From TMED109 sp002684605 (GTDB lineage Bacteria > Pseudomonadota > Alphaproteobacteria > TMED109), in assembly GCA_913046335.1 (NCBI GenBank), contig CAJWSU010000005.1:1-64000 (forward strand): 64,000 bases of DNA. The letters run 5' to 3'. The position numbers and the translations under genes are program-made. The notes beneath the pieces are model-generated. The model did no database searches. It was not told where the DNA came from and saw nothing but the letters and a program-made list of their open reading frames with translations. Shown one piece after another: positions 23,856 through 32,211 of the stretch (its first letter is position 1; the number at the start of each line of letters is the position of its first letter).

Positions 23856-24644
23856 ATGTCAGAAAAAAATGTTATTTTAGAAATAGATAATTCTATAGCT
23901 ACTGTTACTCTAAACAGGCCTGATAATGCTAATACAATTAATTTAAATTTAGTAAAAGATTTATATGAAGCATTTAAAACTTGTCATCATGACGAATCTA
24001 TCAGAGCTGTAATTTTTACTGCAAATGGAGCTATGTTTAGTGCAGGAGGAGATTTAGATTCTTTTGTTGAAGAGTCTGATAATTTAGGGCCTTTTATAAC
24101 AGATATGACTACATATTTTCATTTAGCTGTAACTTTAATGAATAGAATGGAAAAACCTATTATAGTGGCTATTAATGGGACTGCAGCAGGAGGAGGTTTA
24201 AGTTTAGCTTTGTCTGGTGATATAATAATTTCTGCAGATACTGCAAAATTTTCGGCTGCATATACCGCTGCAGGTTTATCTCCAGATGGTTCTATGACAT
24301 ACATTATGCCTAGATTAATTGGTTTAAAAAGAACAAAAGAGCTTATGATTACAAATAGGAGGCTTACTGCAAATGAAGCTTTTGATATGGGTTTAATTGA
24401 TCAAGTTGTTAAACCTGAGGATTTACATAAAACTGTAATGGAAATGGCATTAAACTTATCTAAAGGTGCTACAAAAGCATATGGAGCAGTTAAAACCTTA
24501 TTATCTGATACCTTTTCTTCTTCATTAGAAAGCCATTTAGAGCAAGAAGCTCGTAATTTAAATATTAGAGCTCAGGGTCATGATGGGAAAGAGGGTGTAA
24601 AAGCTTTTGTAGAAAAAAGAAAACCTAATTTTAAAGGTTATTAG
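23856..24644 (+). CDS. Enoyl-CoA hydratase/isomerase family protein, PaaG-like
   Basis: A 262-residue crotonase. The oxyanion-hole segments are AMFSAGGDLDSF and NGTAAGGGLSLALSGDI. At the position of the second catalytic Glu the protein has SPDGSMTYIMPRLIG with Asp, as in PaaG (1,2-epoxyphenylacetyl-CoA isomerase) and related isomerases, not the Glu of classical hydratases. An isomerase acting on a CoA thioester is therefore favoured. The haloalkane dehalogenase gene follows after 18 bases on the same strand, probably co-transcribed. SD AAAGGG precedes the ATG. Confidence 0.87.
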   Translation: MSEKNVILEIDNSIATVTLNRPDNANTINLNLVKDLYEAFKTCHHDESIRAVIFTANGAMFSAGGDLDSFVEESDNLGPFITDMTTYFHLAVTLMNRMEKPIIVAINGTAAGGGLSLALSGDIIISADTAKFSAAYTAAGLSPDGSMTYIMPRLIGLKRTKELMITNRRLTANEAFDMGLIDQVVKPEDLHKTVMEMALNLSKGATKAYGAVKTLLSDTFSSSLESHLEQEARNLNIRAQGHDGKEGVKAFVEKRKPNFKGY

Positions 24645-24662
24645 TAATAGAAGGGGTTTTTT

Positions 24663-25538
24663 ATGAATACTGAAGAGTTACCAAAGTCAAAAGTTTTAAT
24701 AAATGATAAAAATATGTCATATGTAGACATTGGATCAGGAGAAACTATGTTATTTCTTCATGGTAACCCAACTTCGTCTTATTTATGGAGAAATATTATA
24801 CCATATTTCACAGATTCTTATAGGTGTGTTGCGCCAGACTTAATAGGTATGGGAGATTCTGATAAATTAAAATCTAACAGTCCAGGTACGTATACATATA
24901 TTGAGCATAGGAAATGGCTTAATGAAATATTAGAAAAATTAAATCTAGGAGATAAGATAATATTAGTTATTCACGATTGGGGCTCGGCACTTGGCTTTGA
25001 TTGGGCGTTAAGAAACATTAATAGAGTTGCAGGAATTGTATATATGGAAGGAATTGTCTCTCCATTAACATGGGATGATTGGGATAAAAAGTCAGCTCCT
25101 GTTTTTCAAGCATTTAGATCAGATGCAGGAGAGAATATGGTAATAGAAAAAAATATATTTGTAGAAAAAGTTCTTCCAGGATCAGTATTAAGGGGTTTAA
25201 CAGAAAAAGAAATGGATGTTTATAGAAGGCCATTTCTTAAAAAAGAAGATAGAAGGCCTACCTTAGATTGGCCTAATCAAATTCCAATTGATACTTATCC
25301 AGAAGATGTAACAAATATAGTAAAACAATATTCTGATTTTTTTAAGATTAATCATGTTCCTAAATTATTTATTAATGCAGAACCAGGAGCAATTCTAGTT
25401 GGTAAGCAGAGAGAGCATTGTAGAACTTGGCCAAACCAAACTGAAATAACAGTTCCTGGAAGTCACTTTATCCAAGAAGATTCTCCAGATTTAATAGGAG
25501 AGGGAATACTTAATTGGCTAAAATCACAAAATATCTAG
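24663..25538 (+). CDS. dhaA: Haloalkane dehalogenase, HLD-II (DhaA) type
   Basis: A 291-residue alpha/beta hydrolase with the full haloalkane dehalogenase site. HGNPTSSYLWRN (His33-Asn44) supplies halide-binding Asn35; VIHDWGSALGFDWA holds nucleophile Asp105 and halide-binding Trp106; YMEG gives Glu129 as the catalytic acid; GSHFIQED gives His268. These positions parallel Asn41, Asp106, Trp107, Glu130 and His272 of Rhodococcus DhaA. The enzyme cleaves carbon-halogen bonds of alkyl halides to alcohols. It follows the PaaG-like gene and overlaps the next small gene by 25 bases. Confidence 0.92.
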   Translation: MNTEELPKSKVLINDKNMSYVDIGSGETMLFLHGNPTSSYLWRNIIPYFTDSYRCVAPDLIGMGDSDKLKSNSPGTYTYIEHRKWLNEILEKLNLGDKIILVIHDWGSALGFDWALRNINRVAGIVYMEGIVSPLTWDDWDKKSAPVFQAFRSDAGENMVIEKNIFVEKVLPGSVLRGLTEKEMDVYRRPFLKKEDRRPTLDWPNQIPIDTYPEDVTNIVKQYSDFFKINHVPKLFINAEPGAILVGKQREHCRTWPNQTEITVPGSHFIQEDSPDLIGEGILNWLKSQNI

Positions 25539-25861
25539 TTTATTCTTTATTAATTTTATATGCACTTTTAAATAAAGTTTATTCTATTGAGTCAGCTGCA
25601 CACAAAGTAGAAGTAGCAAAATGTTATGGCATACTTATGACAATAAAAAATAATAGTTTAGATAGTAAAATCTCATTTAAATCAGATCAAATTTTAAATT
25701 TATATTATGAGAAAATTATTAGATTAAATATAGGTTCTCTTATGATGAAAGAAATGAGTGAGTTTGGCGCGAATGTTATATATGACGATGTAATAAATCT
25801 AAATAAAGTTAAAGTTAATAAGTCAATCCAGAAATGTATAAGTATTTTTAAAGTTGGTTAA
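25514..25861 (+). CDS. Small secreted protein of unknown function
   Basis: A 115-residue protein with a hydrophobic export signal (YLVYSLLILYALLNKVYS). The mature part has two cysteines (AKCYGIL and QKCISIF) that could form a disulfide. The start is TTG at 25514, with AGGG nine bases upstream and 25 bases of overlap with the end of the dehalogenase gene. There is no good in-frame ATG before the signal. The family is unrecognised. Tight linkage suggests co-expression with dhaA, although its role cannot be inferred. Confidence 0.6.
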   Translation: MAKITKYLVYSLLILYALLNKVYSIESAAHKVEVAKCYGILMTIKNNSLDSKISFKSDQILNLYYEKIIRLNIGSLMMKEMSEFGANVIYDDVINLNKVKVNKSIQKCISIFKVG

Positions 25862-25863
25862 AT

Positions 25864-26517
25864 TTACTCTCTAATAGCAGAAGAGTTTAAAGTAAGCTCA
25901 TTTTTATATTTCCAGCAGGCTGCGTAACTTCCGGTCCAACCTCTGCCTTCTTTTTTTAAATTATCATATCTTACTTTTCTAAAGGCGGAATGACACTTTC
26001 CACAGGATAGTGCAAGCATACATACTGACCTCTTAATATTTGAATTATCATTTTCATCAAATGCTTTGTTTAAATTATTAGATGCAATAACTGAATCAGT
26101 ATAATATCTATTGAAGGCATCAGGTAAAATCCATACTAAGCGTTCAGCACTTGTAGTATTTACATGAGCTACACTCGTGTGCAATGGCCAAAAATTTTCT
26201 ACCTGTTTTAGTAAACTTGTAACCTCTAAAGCATCTTGTTTAGCATCTTTTGCATGAATTAAAGCATATGTTTCTAGAGGATTTGTTTTGTTTCTATTGC
26301 CTATAACTATAGATGATCCATCAGAAGATGTAACTGTATCTCCAGGAATAGCAATAAGTGTAGACAGTCTATCTACTCTTGACCACATGGCCTGCATTGC
26401 TTGCTGCCTTACATCTACCATTGTTTGTTTTTCTTCGTAGGTGGCATCTGCATAGCTAAAACTTATAGTAATAATCATCAATGCTAAAGCTATGAATATG
26501 ATATATATAGACTTCAT
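25864..26517 (-). CDS. Cytochrome c' family protein (exported)
   Basis: A 217-residue exported cytochrome. The signal peptide ends near FSYADA. The single heme site CGKCHSAFR is at about residue 172, in the C-terminal helix position and with the CxxCHxxFR pattern typical of cytochrome c', a four-helix-bundle periplasmic protein binding NO or CO. A further 40 residues (GRGWTGSYAACWKYKNEL...) extend past the usual end, and two additional cysteines lie nearby (VCMLALSC), so it is a longer variant. It converges on the small secreted protein and is divergent from the Sel1-like gene. Confidence 0.83.
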   Translation of the reverse strand: MKSIYIIFIALALMIITISFSYADATYEEKQTMVDVRQQAMQAMWSRVDRLSTLIAIPGDTVTSSDGSSIVIGNRNKTNPLETYALIHAKDAKQDALEVTSLLKQVENFWPLHTSVAHVNTTSAERLVWILPDAFNRYYTDSVIASNNLNKAFDENDNSNIKRSVCMLALSCGKCHSAFRKVRYDNLKKEGRGWTGSYAACWKYKNELTLNSSAIRE

Positions 26518-26623
26518 TTGTACCTCTTAATTTAATATATAAATATTTTATACATATAGTATACTAATTATGTTAATCAAGTAACTAATAATTTACTATC
26601 TTTAATTAGTATAAGGTTATTTC

Positions 26624-27370
26624 ATGCATAGGTTTTTTATTGCTATTGTCATTCTTGCATTACAATTTATTGTAGCTAAATATTCTATTGCTGATTATTC
26701 AAGTTCCTTAAGAGCTTATAACGACAATAACTTTAAGTTGTCAATTAGTGAATGTGAACATTTAATTAATGACTCTAAATGCTTGAATATACTAGGAATA
26801 ATATATTTGAATGGTTATGGAGTGTCTAAGGACATAGATAAAGCTTCTATTTTATTCATTCAATCAGATAAATTAGGAAATAGCTCAGCAAAATTTAATT
26901 TAGGTTGGATGGCTCTTATGGGTCTGGGAGAAGAAGTAAATATTGAGAAGGCTTCTAATTACTTCAAATTATCTCTAAAAGAGACTAATAAATATAATAT
27001 TTCCAAAAGTGTAGACGAAGAATTATTATTAGAATCTAATAATAATTTAATTAAATTAAGTAAAAACAATTTCATTGCTAAATTCAATTTTTTTTATACA
27101 GAGTATCTTAAACTAGATATTTTATTTTTATCTAAAATTAATAATGAAAAAAAATATATAAAGGATATATCTTTAATAAAAAAAAAATTAAGTATTTATG
27201 AAGATAAGTTGATTAATTTGGAAGTTAATATTAATGATTTAAAACTGAAAATTAAAAATGAACAAGATCTATTGTTAACATTATTAATTTTAAATCTAAG
27301 TGCAAATTATATAGAATTTGAGAGAGTAATAAAACAAACCTATGTAAATTTAATAAAAATTAACATCTGA
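26624..27370 (+). CDS. Exported Sel1-like repeat protein
   Basis: A 248-residue protein with a signal peptide (MHRFFIAIVILALQFIVAKYSIA) and at least two Sel1-like repeats: CLNILGIIYLNGYGVSKDIDKASILF and AKFNLGWMALMGLGEEVNIEKASNYF. A C-terminal predicted coiled coil spans roughly residues 180-215 (KKKLSIYEDKLINLEVNINDLKLKIKNEQDLL). Sel1 proteins act as scaffolds, often at the envelope. No partner is evident apart from the next small exported protein, 14 bases downstream. Function unknown. Confidence 0.75.
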   Translation: MHRFFIAIVILALQFIVAKYSIADYSSSLRAYNDNNFKLSISECEHLINDSKCLNILGIIYLNGYGVSKDIDKASILFIQSDKLGNSSAKFNLGWMALMGLGEEVNIEKASNYFKLSLKETNKYNISKSVDEELLLESNNNLIKLSKNNFIAKFNFFYTEYLKLDILFLSKINNEKKYIKDISLIKKKLSIYEDKLINLEVNINDLKLKIKNEQDLLLTLLILNLSANYIEFERVIKQTYVNLIKINI

Positions 27371-27384
27371 TATAGGAGTAACGT

Positions 27385-27789
27385 ATGCAAAAAATTGTTT
27401 TTATATTAAGTATCTTTATTTTTTCATTAAGTGCCTTTTCTGAAGAAATTTTAAGGGCTACTATAGAACCTCTTACAAAAGAAGATTTTAATACTTTATC
27501 ACAAGGTAATTGCAAATCTTTTTCCAAAACTTTAGTAGAAGCAAGAAATGAGTGGAAGCATGTCATTCCTTATAAATTATCACAAGAATCATTAAAGTAT
27601 TTTGTTATTGGTTATAATTTACAAGAAGAATTAGTCGCAGACATTGTAACTGTTTGGCCTTCATACCAAGGTAGAAGGGATCAATATTTTGTTTTAATTG
27701 GGAATAAGAATTGTTTTGTTAAATGGATAGAATTATTACCTAATAGTATCCAAGAGATAATTGATAACGGGGTCAAAGCTAAAATATAG
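27385..27789 (+). CDS. Small secreted protein of unknown function
   Basis: A 134-residue protein with a signal peptide (MQKIVFILSIFIFSLSAFS) and a mature domain of about 115 residues. The two cysteines (GNCKSFSK and NKNCFVKW) could pair. No domain is recognised. It has a GGAG-type SD (TAGGAG) and follows the Sel1-like gene closely, so it is probably in that transcript. It converges on the DUF35 gene with no gap. Confidence 0.65.
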   Translation: MQKIVFILSIFIFSLSAFSEEILRATIEPLTKEDFNTLSQGNCKSFSKTLVEARNEWKHVIPYKLSQESLKYFVIGYNLQEELVADIVTVWPSYQGRRDQYFVLIGNKNCFVKWIELLPNSIQEIIDNGVKAKI

Positions 27790-28197
27790 CTATTTATCTA
27801 TGATAAATTTTGGAATTGTAAATTCTTCATCTTGCTTATCAAAAAATACTTTTACTTTATCACCTATGGAAATTTCATTAATATTATCTGTAATTATATT
27901 AGATACAATTCTTGCACCTTCTTTCAATATTATTGAGGCAACAATATACGGTACTTCTTCTGTAAAAGCAGGTCCCGCAGGAGCATGAATTACTGTATAA
28001 GAATAAATTTTGCCTTCGCCAGATACTTCTTTCCATTCAATATTACTGCTATCTTGAGCATTAGTTAATCTTTTTGAGTAAAGGAAGTATTCATTAGTAT
28101 CTGCTGCATATTGAACCATTAATTTATTTGATTTGGCCGCCTCCCAATATATTTTTGAATCTGGGTCTATTGTAGGTCTAGGTTTCTTGAGTTCCAT
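27790..28197 (-). CDS. DUF35 OB-fold protein lacking the zinc-ribbon cysteines
   Basis: A 135-residue DUF35 protein, partner of thiolase-like enzymes. The C-terminal OB-fold is visible as GKIYSYTVIHAPAGPAFTEEVPYIVASIIL ... ISIGDKVKVFF. In typical members a rubredoxin-like zinc ribbon of four cysteines precedes it; here the corresponding segment LMVQYAADTNEYFLYSKRLTNAQ has none. It is directly downstream of the thiolase-like gene (one base apart). Such pairs act as acyl-CoA thiolases or, as with Ltp2-ChsH2, as retro-aldolases. Confidence 0.8.
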   Translation of the reverse strand: MELKKPRPTIDPDSKIYWEAAKSNKLMVQYAADTNEYFLYSKRLTNAQDSSNIEWKEVSGEGKIYSYTVIHAPAGPAFTEEVPYIVASIILKEGARIVSNIITDNINEISIGDKVKVFFDKQDEEFTIPKFIIDK

Positions 28198-28198
28198 T

Positions 28199-29377
28199 TT
28201 AATTACTTTCTTTAGAGAGTATTAATGTTGTAGAGCTGGATAATACGCCGCCAGTTCCATGACAAAGTGCATTTACGGGGTTGTCTAGTTGCCTTTCTCC
28301 ACATAATCCCCATAGTTGCCTTGCGGATTCTATAATTGTAAATATTCCATACATTCCTGGATGACAATAACTTAAGCCACCTCCATTTGTATTTAATGCA
28401 AAATCACCACCAGGAGCAGTCCTCTGATTTTGCACAAAATCTTTACCCTCTCCTATCTTACAAAACCCTATTGCTTCTAAAGTTAAAAGAACAGTTATAG
28501 TGAAAGAGTCATAAATCATAGTTAAATCAATATCATTGGTATTAAGGTTAGACATATTAAAAGCTCTTTTGCTAGATTCTTTTGCTATTTCTAAATGCTC
28601 CATATTTGGCATGTAGTTTATACTGGAATGACTATTGCTTTCTCCAAATCCCCTTATATATATTGGTCTAGTACTTAAATCTTTGGCTTTTTCATTCGTT
28701 GTTATTACAACAGCACCGCCACCGTCGGTAACTAGGCAACAATCAGATCTATGCAAGGGCGAAGCTATTGGTTTAGATGATAAAACTTCCTCTATTGTCA
28801 AGGGCGTTTGAAATGCTGCATTTCCATTCATACTGGCCCATGCTCTAGTGGATACAGCTATTTCCGCAAGAGTCTCTCTAGTACTTCCATAAGTATGCAT
28901 ATGTCTTTGAGCAGCAAGAGCGTATCCACCTACAGGAAGAGGGAGTCCACTTACTACTTCAAACTGATTGCTATATAGCGCAGGTCTATCTCCTAAGACT
29001 CTAGAAGCATTAGATTTCTGCAAACTGCCGTATAAAATTAGAACGGTATCACATATCCCAGCTTTGATTGCTTGATAAGCATGATTGACATGAAGTAGGA
29101 ATGTTGATCCTCCAATATTAGTACCTTCTAACCATTTAGGATCCTTAATTCCAAGATACTCAATTAAAACATTTGGTTGCATCATCCCAGGGCCAGGCAT
29201 ACCCCACATTCCTGCAACAGCAAGACCATCTACATCAGAAAATTTTAAACCAGATTGTTTCAATGCTTTTTCAGCACAATATTTCTGAATCGTAAGTTCA
29301 CTATTATTTTCTGCTGCCCTTCCTCTATCTTGAAGAGGAAAGTCAGCGACACCTACTATACATGGTTCTCTATCCAT
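28199..29377 (-). CDS. SCP2-thiolase-like protein without nucleophilic cysteine
   Basis: A 392-residue thiolase-superfamily protein (MDREPCIVGVADFPL start). The start is ATG at 29377 with AAGGAT upstream; any longer reading would run into the tRNA-Cys gene. The N-terminal region normally holding the acyl-accepting Cys is TNIGGSTFLLHVNHAYQA, with no Cys. GGGLSYCHPGMYG and the C-terminal CHGTGG are conserved. This pattern matches non-thiolytic relatives such as the steroid side-chain retro-aldolase Ltp2, which work with DUF35 partners, and a DUF35 gene follows. The substrate is unknown. Confidence 0.85.
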   Translation of the reverse strand: MDREPCIVGVADFPLQDRGRAAENNSELTIQKYCAEKALKQSGLKFSDVDGLAVAGMWGMPGPGMMQPNVLIEYLGIKDPKWLEGTNIGGSTFLLHVNHAYQAIKAGICDTVLILYGSLQKSNASRVLGDRPALYSNQFEVVSGLPLPVGGYALAAQRHMHTYGSTRETLAEIAVSTRAWASMNGNAAFQTPLTIEEVLSSKPIASPLHRSDCCLVTDGGGAVVITTNEKAKDLSTRPIYIRGFGESNSHSSINYMPNMEHLEIAKESSKRAFNMSNLNTNDIDLTMIYDSFTITVLLTLEAIGFCKIGEGKDFVQNQRTAPGGDFALNTNGGGLSYCHPGMYGIFTIIESARQLWGLCGERQLDNPVNALCHGTGGVLSSSTTLILSKESN

Positions 29378-29390
29378 TAAAAAATCCTTT

Positions 29391-29464
29391 TGGAGGCCCG
29401 GGACGGAATCGAACCGCCGTACGAGGATTTGCAGTCCACTACATAACCACTCTGACACCGGGCC
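29391..29464 (-). tRNA. tRNA-Cys (GCA)
   Basis: On the minus strand the acceptor GGCCCGG pairs with CCGGGCC, followed by discriminator T and an encoded CCA. The anticodon arm GGACTGCAAATCC presents GCA. The D-arm (GAGTGGTTATGTAG) and T-arm (GGTTCGATTCC) are standard. The tRNA ends 13 bases before the thiolase-like ATG in the same orientation, so the mRNA may be released by tRNA 3' processing. Confidence 0.96.
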
Positions 29465-29477
29465 TTAAAATTTTAAT

Positions 29478-29504
29478 ATTTTTAAATTATATATATTTAA
29501 AAAT
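29478..29504. repeat. AT-only inverted repeat upstream of tRNA-Cys
   Basis: ATTTTTAAAT and ATTTAAAAAT form a perfect ten-base-pair stem around TATATAT, in the divergent region between tRNA-Cys and the RND exporter. In this composition it may be chance or a promoter-associated element. Confidence 0.35.
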
Positions 29505-29635
29505 TTAAATAAATTTAGGAAAATATACGCTATATTACTAATGAGGTAAATTAATATTATTATGTATTTAATCTTTATTTGATATAAATATAGTAATATT
29601 AAAAAAAGAAAATATTGATTTGAGAGAATATAGTT

Positions 29636-32128
29636 ATGTTTAATAGTTTTTATAAAAACTTTATATTTAAATTTCCTAAGGTAATATTTTTTTTACTATT
29701 AACTTTGTTTATGGTTTTTGGCTATTTTGCAAAATTTTTAGTTATTGATGCTTCTTCTGATACTTTAATTTTAGAAGGGGATAAAGATTTAGAATACACC
29801 CAATTACTTAGCAAAAGATATTATTCTCCAGATTTTTTAATACTTGCTTATACTCCAAATGAAAATTTATTTTCAGTTAACACAATTAAAAACATTGAAT
29901 CTATTTCTTCAAAGCTATTAAATTTAGAGGCAGTTACGTCAGTTACATCTATATTAAATGTTCCTTTACTTTTAAGTCCTCCATTAAAAATTTCTTCGTT
30001 ATCAGAAGGTATTCCAAACCTTAAGGATGAAGGGTTAGATTTAAAATTAGTGAAAAAAGAGTTTATAAATAGCCCAATATATAAAGATAATTTAGTAAGT
30101 AGTGATTTTAGAACTACTTCAATCGTTATAAACCTTAAAGAAGATAATGGTGCTATTCAATTAAGAGATGAAAGAAATAGATTAAGAAAAAAACAAAGTA
30201 AAAATCTAATTAATGAATCTGAGTCTAAAAAATTAGAAATAATAGAAAAGACTTACAGGTCTTATAAAAATAAATCAAAAATTCAAAATGAAGAAACAAT
30301 TAATAGTATCAGAAATATTATAAAGCCTTATCAAAAAGAAGAAGTTATTTTTCTTGGAGGTTTGAATATGATTACTAATGATGTTGTAAATTTTGTTAAG
30401 AATGATCTAAAAATATTTGGTATTTCTATTCTATTATTTTTAGTTATTACCCTTATGATAATTTTTAGGCAATTAAGGTGGGTTTTAATTCCCTTAATAA
30501 CATGTTCTTTTTCTGTAATTATTACATCAGGTATTTTAAGTATTTTTTCCTGGGATGTTACAATTATTTCGTCTAATTTTATTTCTCTTCAATTGATTTT
30601 TACTATGGCTATAATAGTTCATCTTACAGTCAAATATAGAGAATTATACTCTTTTAACTCAGATTTGTCACAAAAAGATCTATTAATAAAAACAGTTTCT
30701 TCAATGGCTCTTCCATGCTTATACACAGTTGCAACAACTATTGTAGGTTTTTCATCTTTAGTTTTTTCTGGCCTTTTACCAGTTATAAATTTTGGATGGA
30801 TGATGAGTATAGGTATTATTATTTCTTTGATAAGTGCATTTATTCTATTTCCAATAATGCAAATAAATTTAAATAAAATTAGTCCAAATTTAAAATTTGA
30901 ACAAAGTATTCCTTTACCTAAATACTTTGCAGATCTATCTGATTTTATAGGTAAAAAAGTTATATTTTTATCTTTTTTTATTTTTATCATCGGAGCAATA
31001 GGAATAACTCAGCTTAAGGTAGAAAATAGTTTCATTGATTATTTTAAAAATAGTAGTGAAATTTATAAAGGAATGAAATTAATAGATCAAAAATTAGGCG
31101 GTACTACTTTATTAGATATTACTATAGACTTTAATGATAGTTTTGATGAAGAAATATATATAGAACCTGAAGGAGAATTTGAAGAGGATGAGTTTGATTT
31201 TTTAGAAGAAGATATTTCTTCTGATGATAATGGTTCTAAATTATTTTTTACATCCTCAAAAATGGATTTAATAACAAAGATACATGATTATTTAGAAAAA
31301 CAACCTGAAATTGGCAAAGTTATGTCTTTTGCTACTTTATTAAAGGTTGGAAAATTACTTAATAATGGAAATGATTTAGATATAATTCAATTAGCTTTAT
31401 TATATTCTGAGCTGCCAGATCAATATAAAAGAATAATTGTTGCTCCTTATATATCTATTGATGATAATCAAGCTAAGATAAGTGTGAGAATTAAAGATTC
31501 TATGCCTAAGTTAAGAAGAAATGATTTTTTAAAAAAATTAAACATAGAGATTCCTAATATAGCTAATATTGATCCTGATAGTATACACTATAGTAATGTA
31601 TTGATTTTATATAATAATATGCTTCAAAGTCTATTTAAGTCACAAATACTTACAATAGGAAGTGTTATAATCTTGTTATTTTTTATGTTTTTACTTTTAT
31701 TTAAATCTATTAAAGTTTCACTAATTGCATTAATACCAAATGTAATATCTATAGGTTTGGTATTAGGGTTTATGGGTTGGTTTAAAATTCCATTAGATAT
31801 GATGACTATTACGATTGCAGCTATAAGTATGGGAATAGCAGTAGATAATACTATACATTATATATATAGGTATAAAAATGAATTAATTATAGACAATAAT
31901 TATAGCTTAGCTATGCGACGAACTCACATGAGTATAGGTTTTGCAATGTATTATACTTCTGTTACGATAATTATAGGTTTCTTTATCTTAGTGTTTTCTA
32001 ATTTTATTCCTAGTATATATTTTGGACTGTTAACAAGTTTAGCCATGTTTATGGCATTACTTTCATCATTAATTCTATTGCCTCAATTATTAATTACCTT
32101 TAAGCCATTTAAAACTTATAATAGTTAA
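29636..32128 (+). CDS. RND/MMPL-family exporter
   Basis: An 830-residue inner-membrane protein with the twofold RND arrangement: one TM near residue 15, a large periplasmic loop, about five TMs at 258-410, then a repeat with TM near 440, a second loop and about five TMs to the end. The second half has the hallmark SMGIAVDNTIHYIYRYKNE in TM10. It is in the MMPL/HpnN-like class, which moves lipids or hydrophobic molecules rather than drugs through a TolC tripartite system. A very acidic stretch (residues about 500-530, EEDEFDFLEED) lies in the second periplasmic loop. Substrate unknown. Confidence 0.87.
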   Translation: MFNSFYKNFIFKFPKVIFFLLLTLFMVFGYFAKFLVIDASSDTLILEGDKDLEYTQLLSKRYYSPDFLILAYTPNENLFSVNTIKNIESISSKLLNLEAVTSVTSILNVPLLLSPPLKISSLSEGIPNLKDEGLDLKLVKKEFINSPIYKDNLVSSDFRTTSIVINLKEDNGAIQLRDERNRLRKKQSKNLINESESKKLEIIEKTYRSYKNKSKIQNEETINSIRNIIKPYQKEEVIFLGGLNMITNDVVNFVKNDLKIFGISILLFLVITLMIIFRQLRWVLIPLITCSFSVIITSGILSIFSWDVTIISSNFISLQLIFTMAIIVHLTVKYRELYSFNSDLSQKDLLIKTVSSMALPCLYTVATTIVGFSSLVFSGLLPVINFGWMMSIGIIISLISAFILFPIMQINLNKISPNLKFEQSIPLPKYFADLSDFIGKKVIFLSFFIFIIGAIGITQLKVENSFIDYFKNSSEIYKGMKLIDQKLGGTTLLDITIDFNDSFDEEIYIEPEGEFEEDEFDFLEEDISSDDNGSKLFFTSSKMDLITKIHDYLEKQPEIGKVMSFATLLKVGKLLNNGNDLDIIQLALLYSELPDQYKRIIVAPYISIDDNQAKISVRIKDSMPKLRRNDFLKKLNIEIPNIANIDPDSIHYSNVLILYNNMLQSLFKSQILTIGSVIILLFFMFLLLFKSIKVSLIALIPNVISIGLVLGFMGWFKIPLDMMTITIAAISMGIAVDNTIHYIYRYKNELIIDNNYSLAMRRTHMSIGFAMYYTSVTIIIGFFILVFSNFIPSIYFGLLTSLAMFMALLSSLILLPQLLITFKPFKTYNS

Positions 32129-32211
32129 AGTAAATATTTAGTAAAACTAACTTAACATTTTTAACCATATACTATATTAAGAAATAAAGTTTTTTAGTGA
32201 GGAGCTTGTAA

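Noticed and set aside
29378..29458. N-terminal extension of the thiolase-like protein through the tRNA-Cys gene
   Set aside because: The extra 27 residues are encoded by the tRNA itself; ATG 29377 has an SD and gives the standard family N-terminus.
29478..29504. AT-only palindrome as a terminator for tRNA-Cys
   Set aside because: It is upstream of the tRNA in its direction of transcription, so it cannot terminate it; kept only as a low-confidence repeat.
30619..30990. Basic 123-codon frame antisense to the RND exporter
   Set aside because: Shadow of membrane-segment codons; no SD and no plausible fold.
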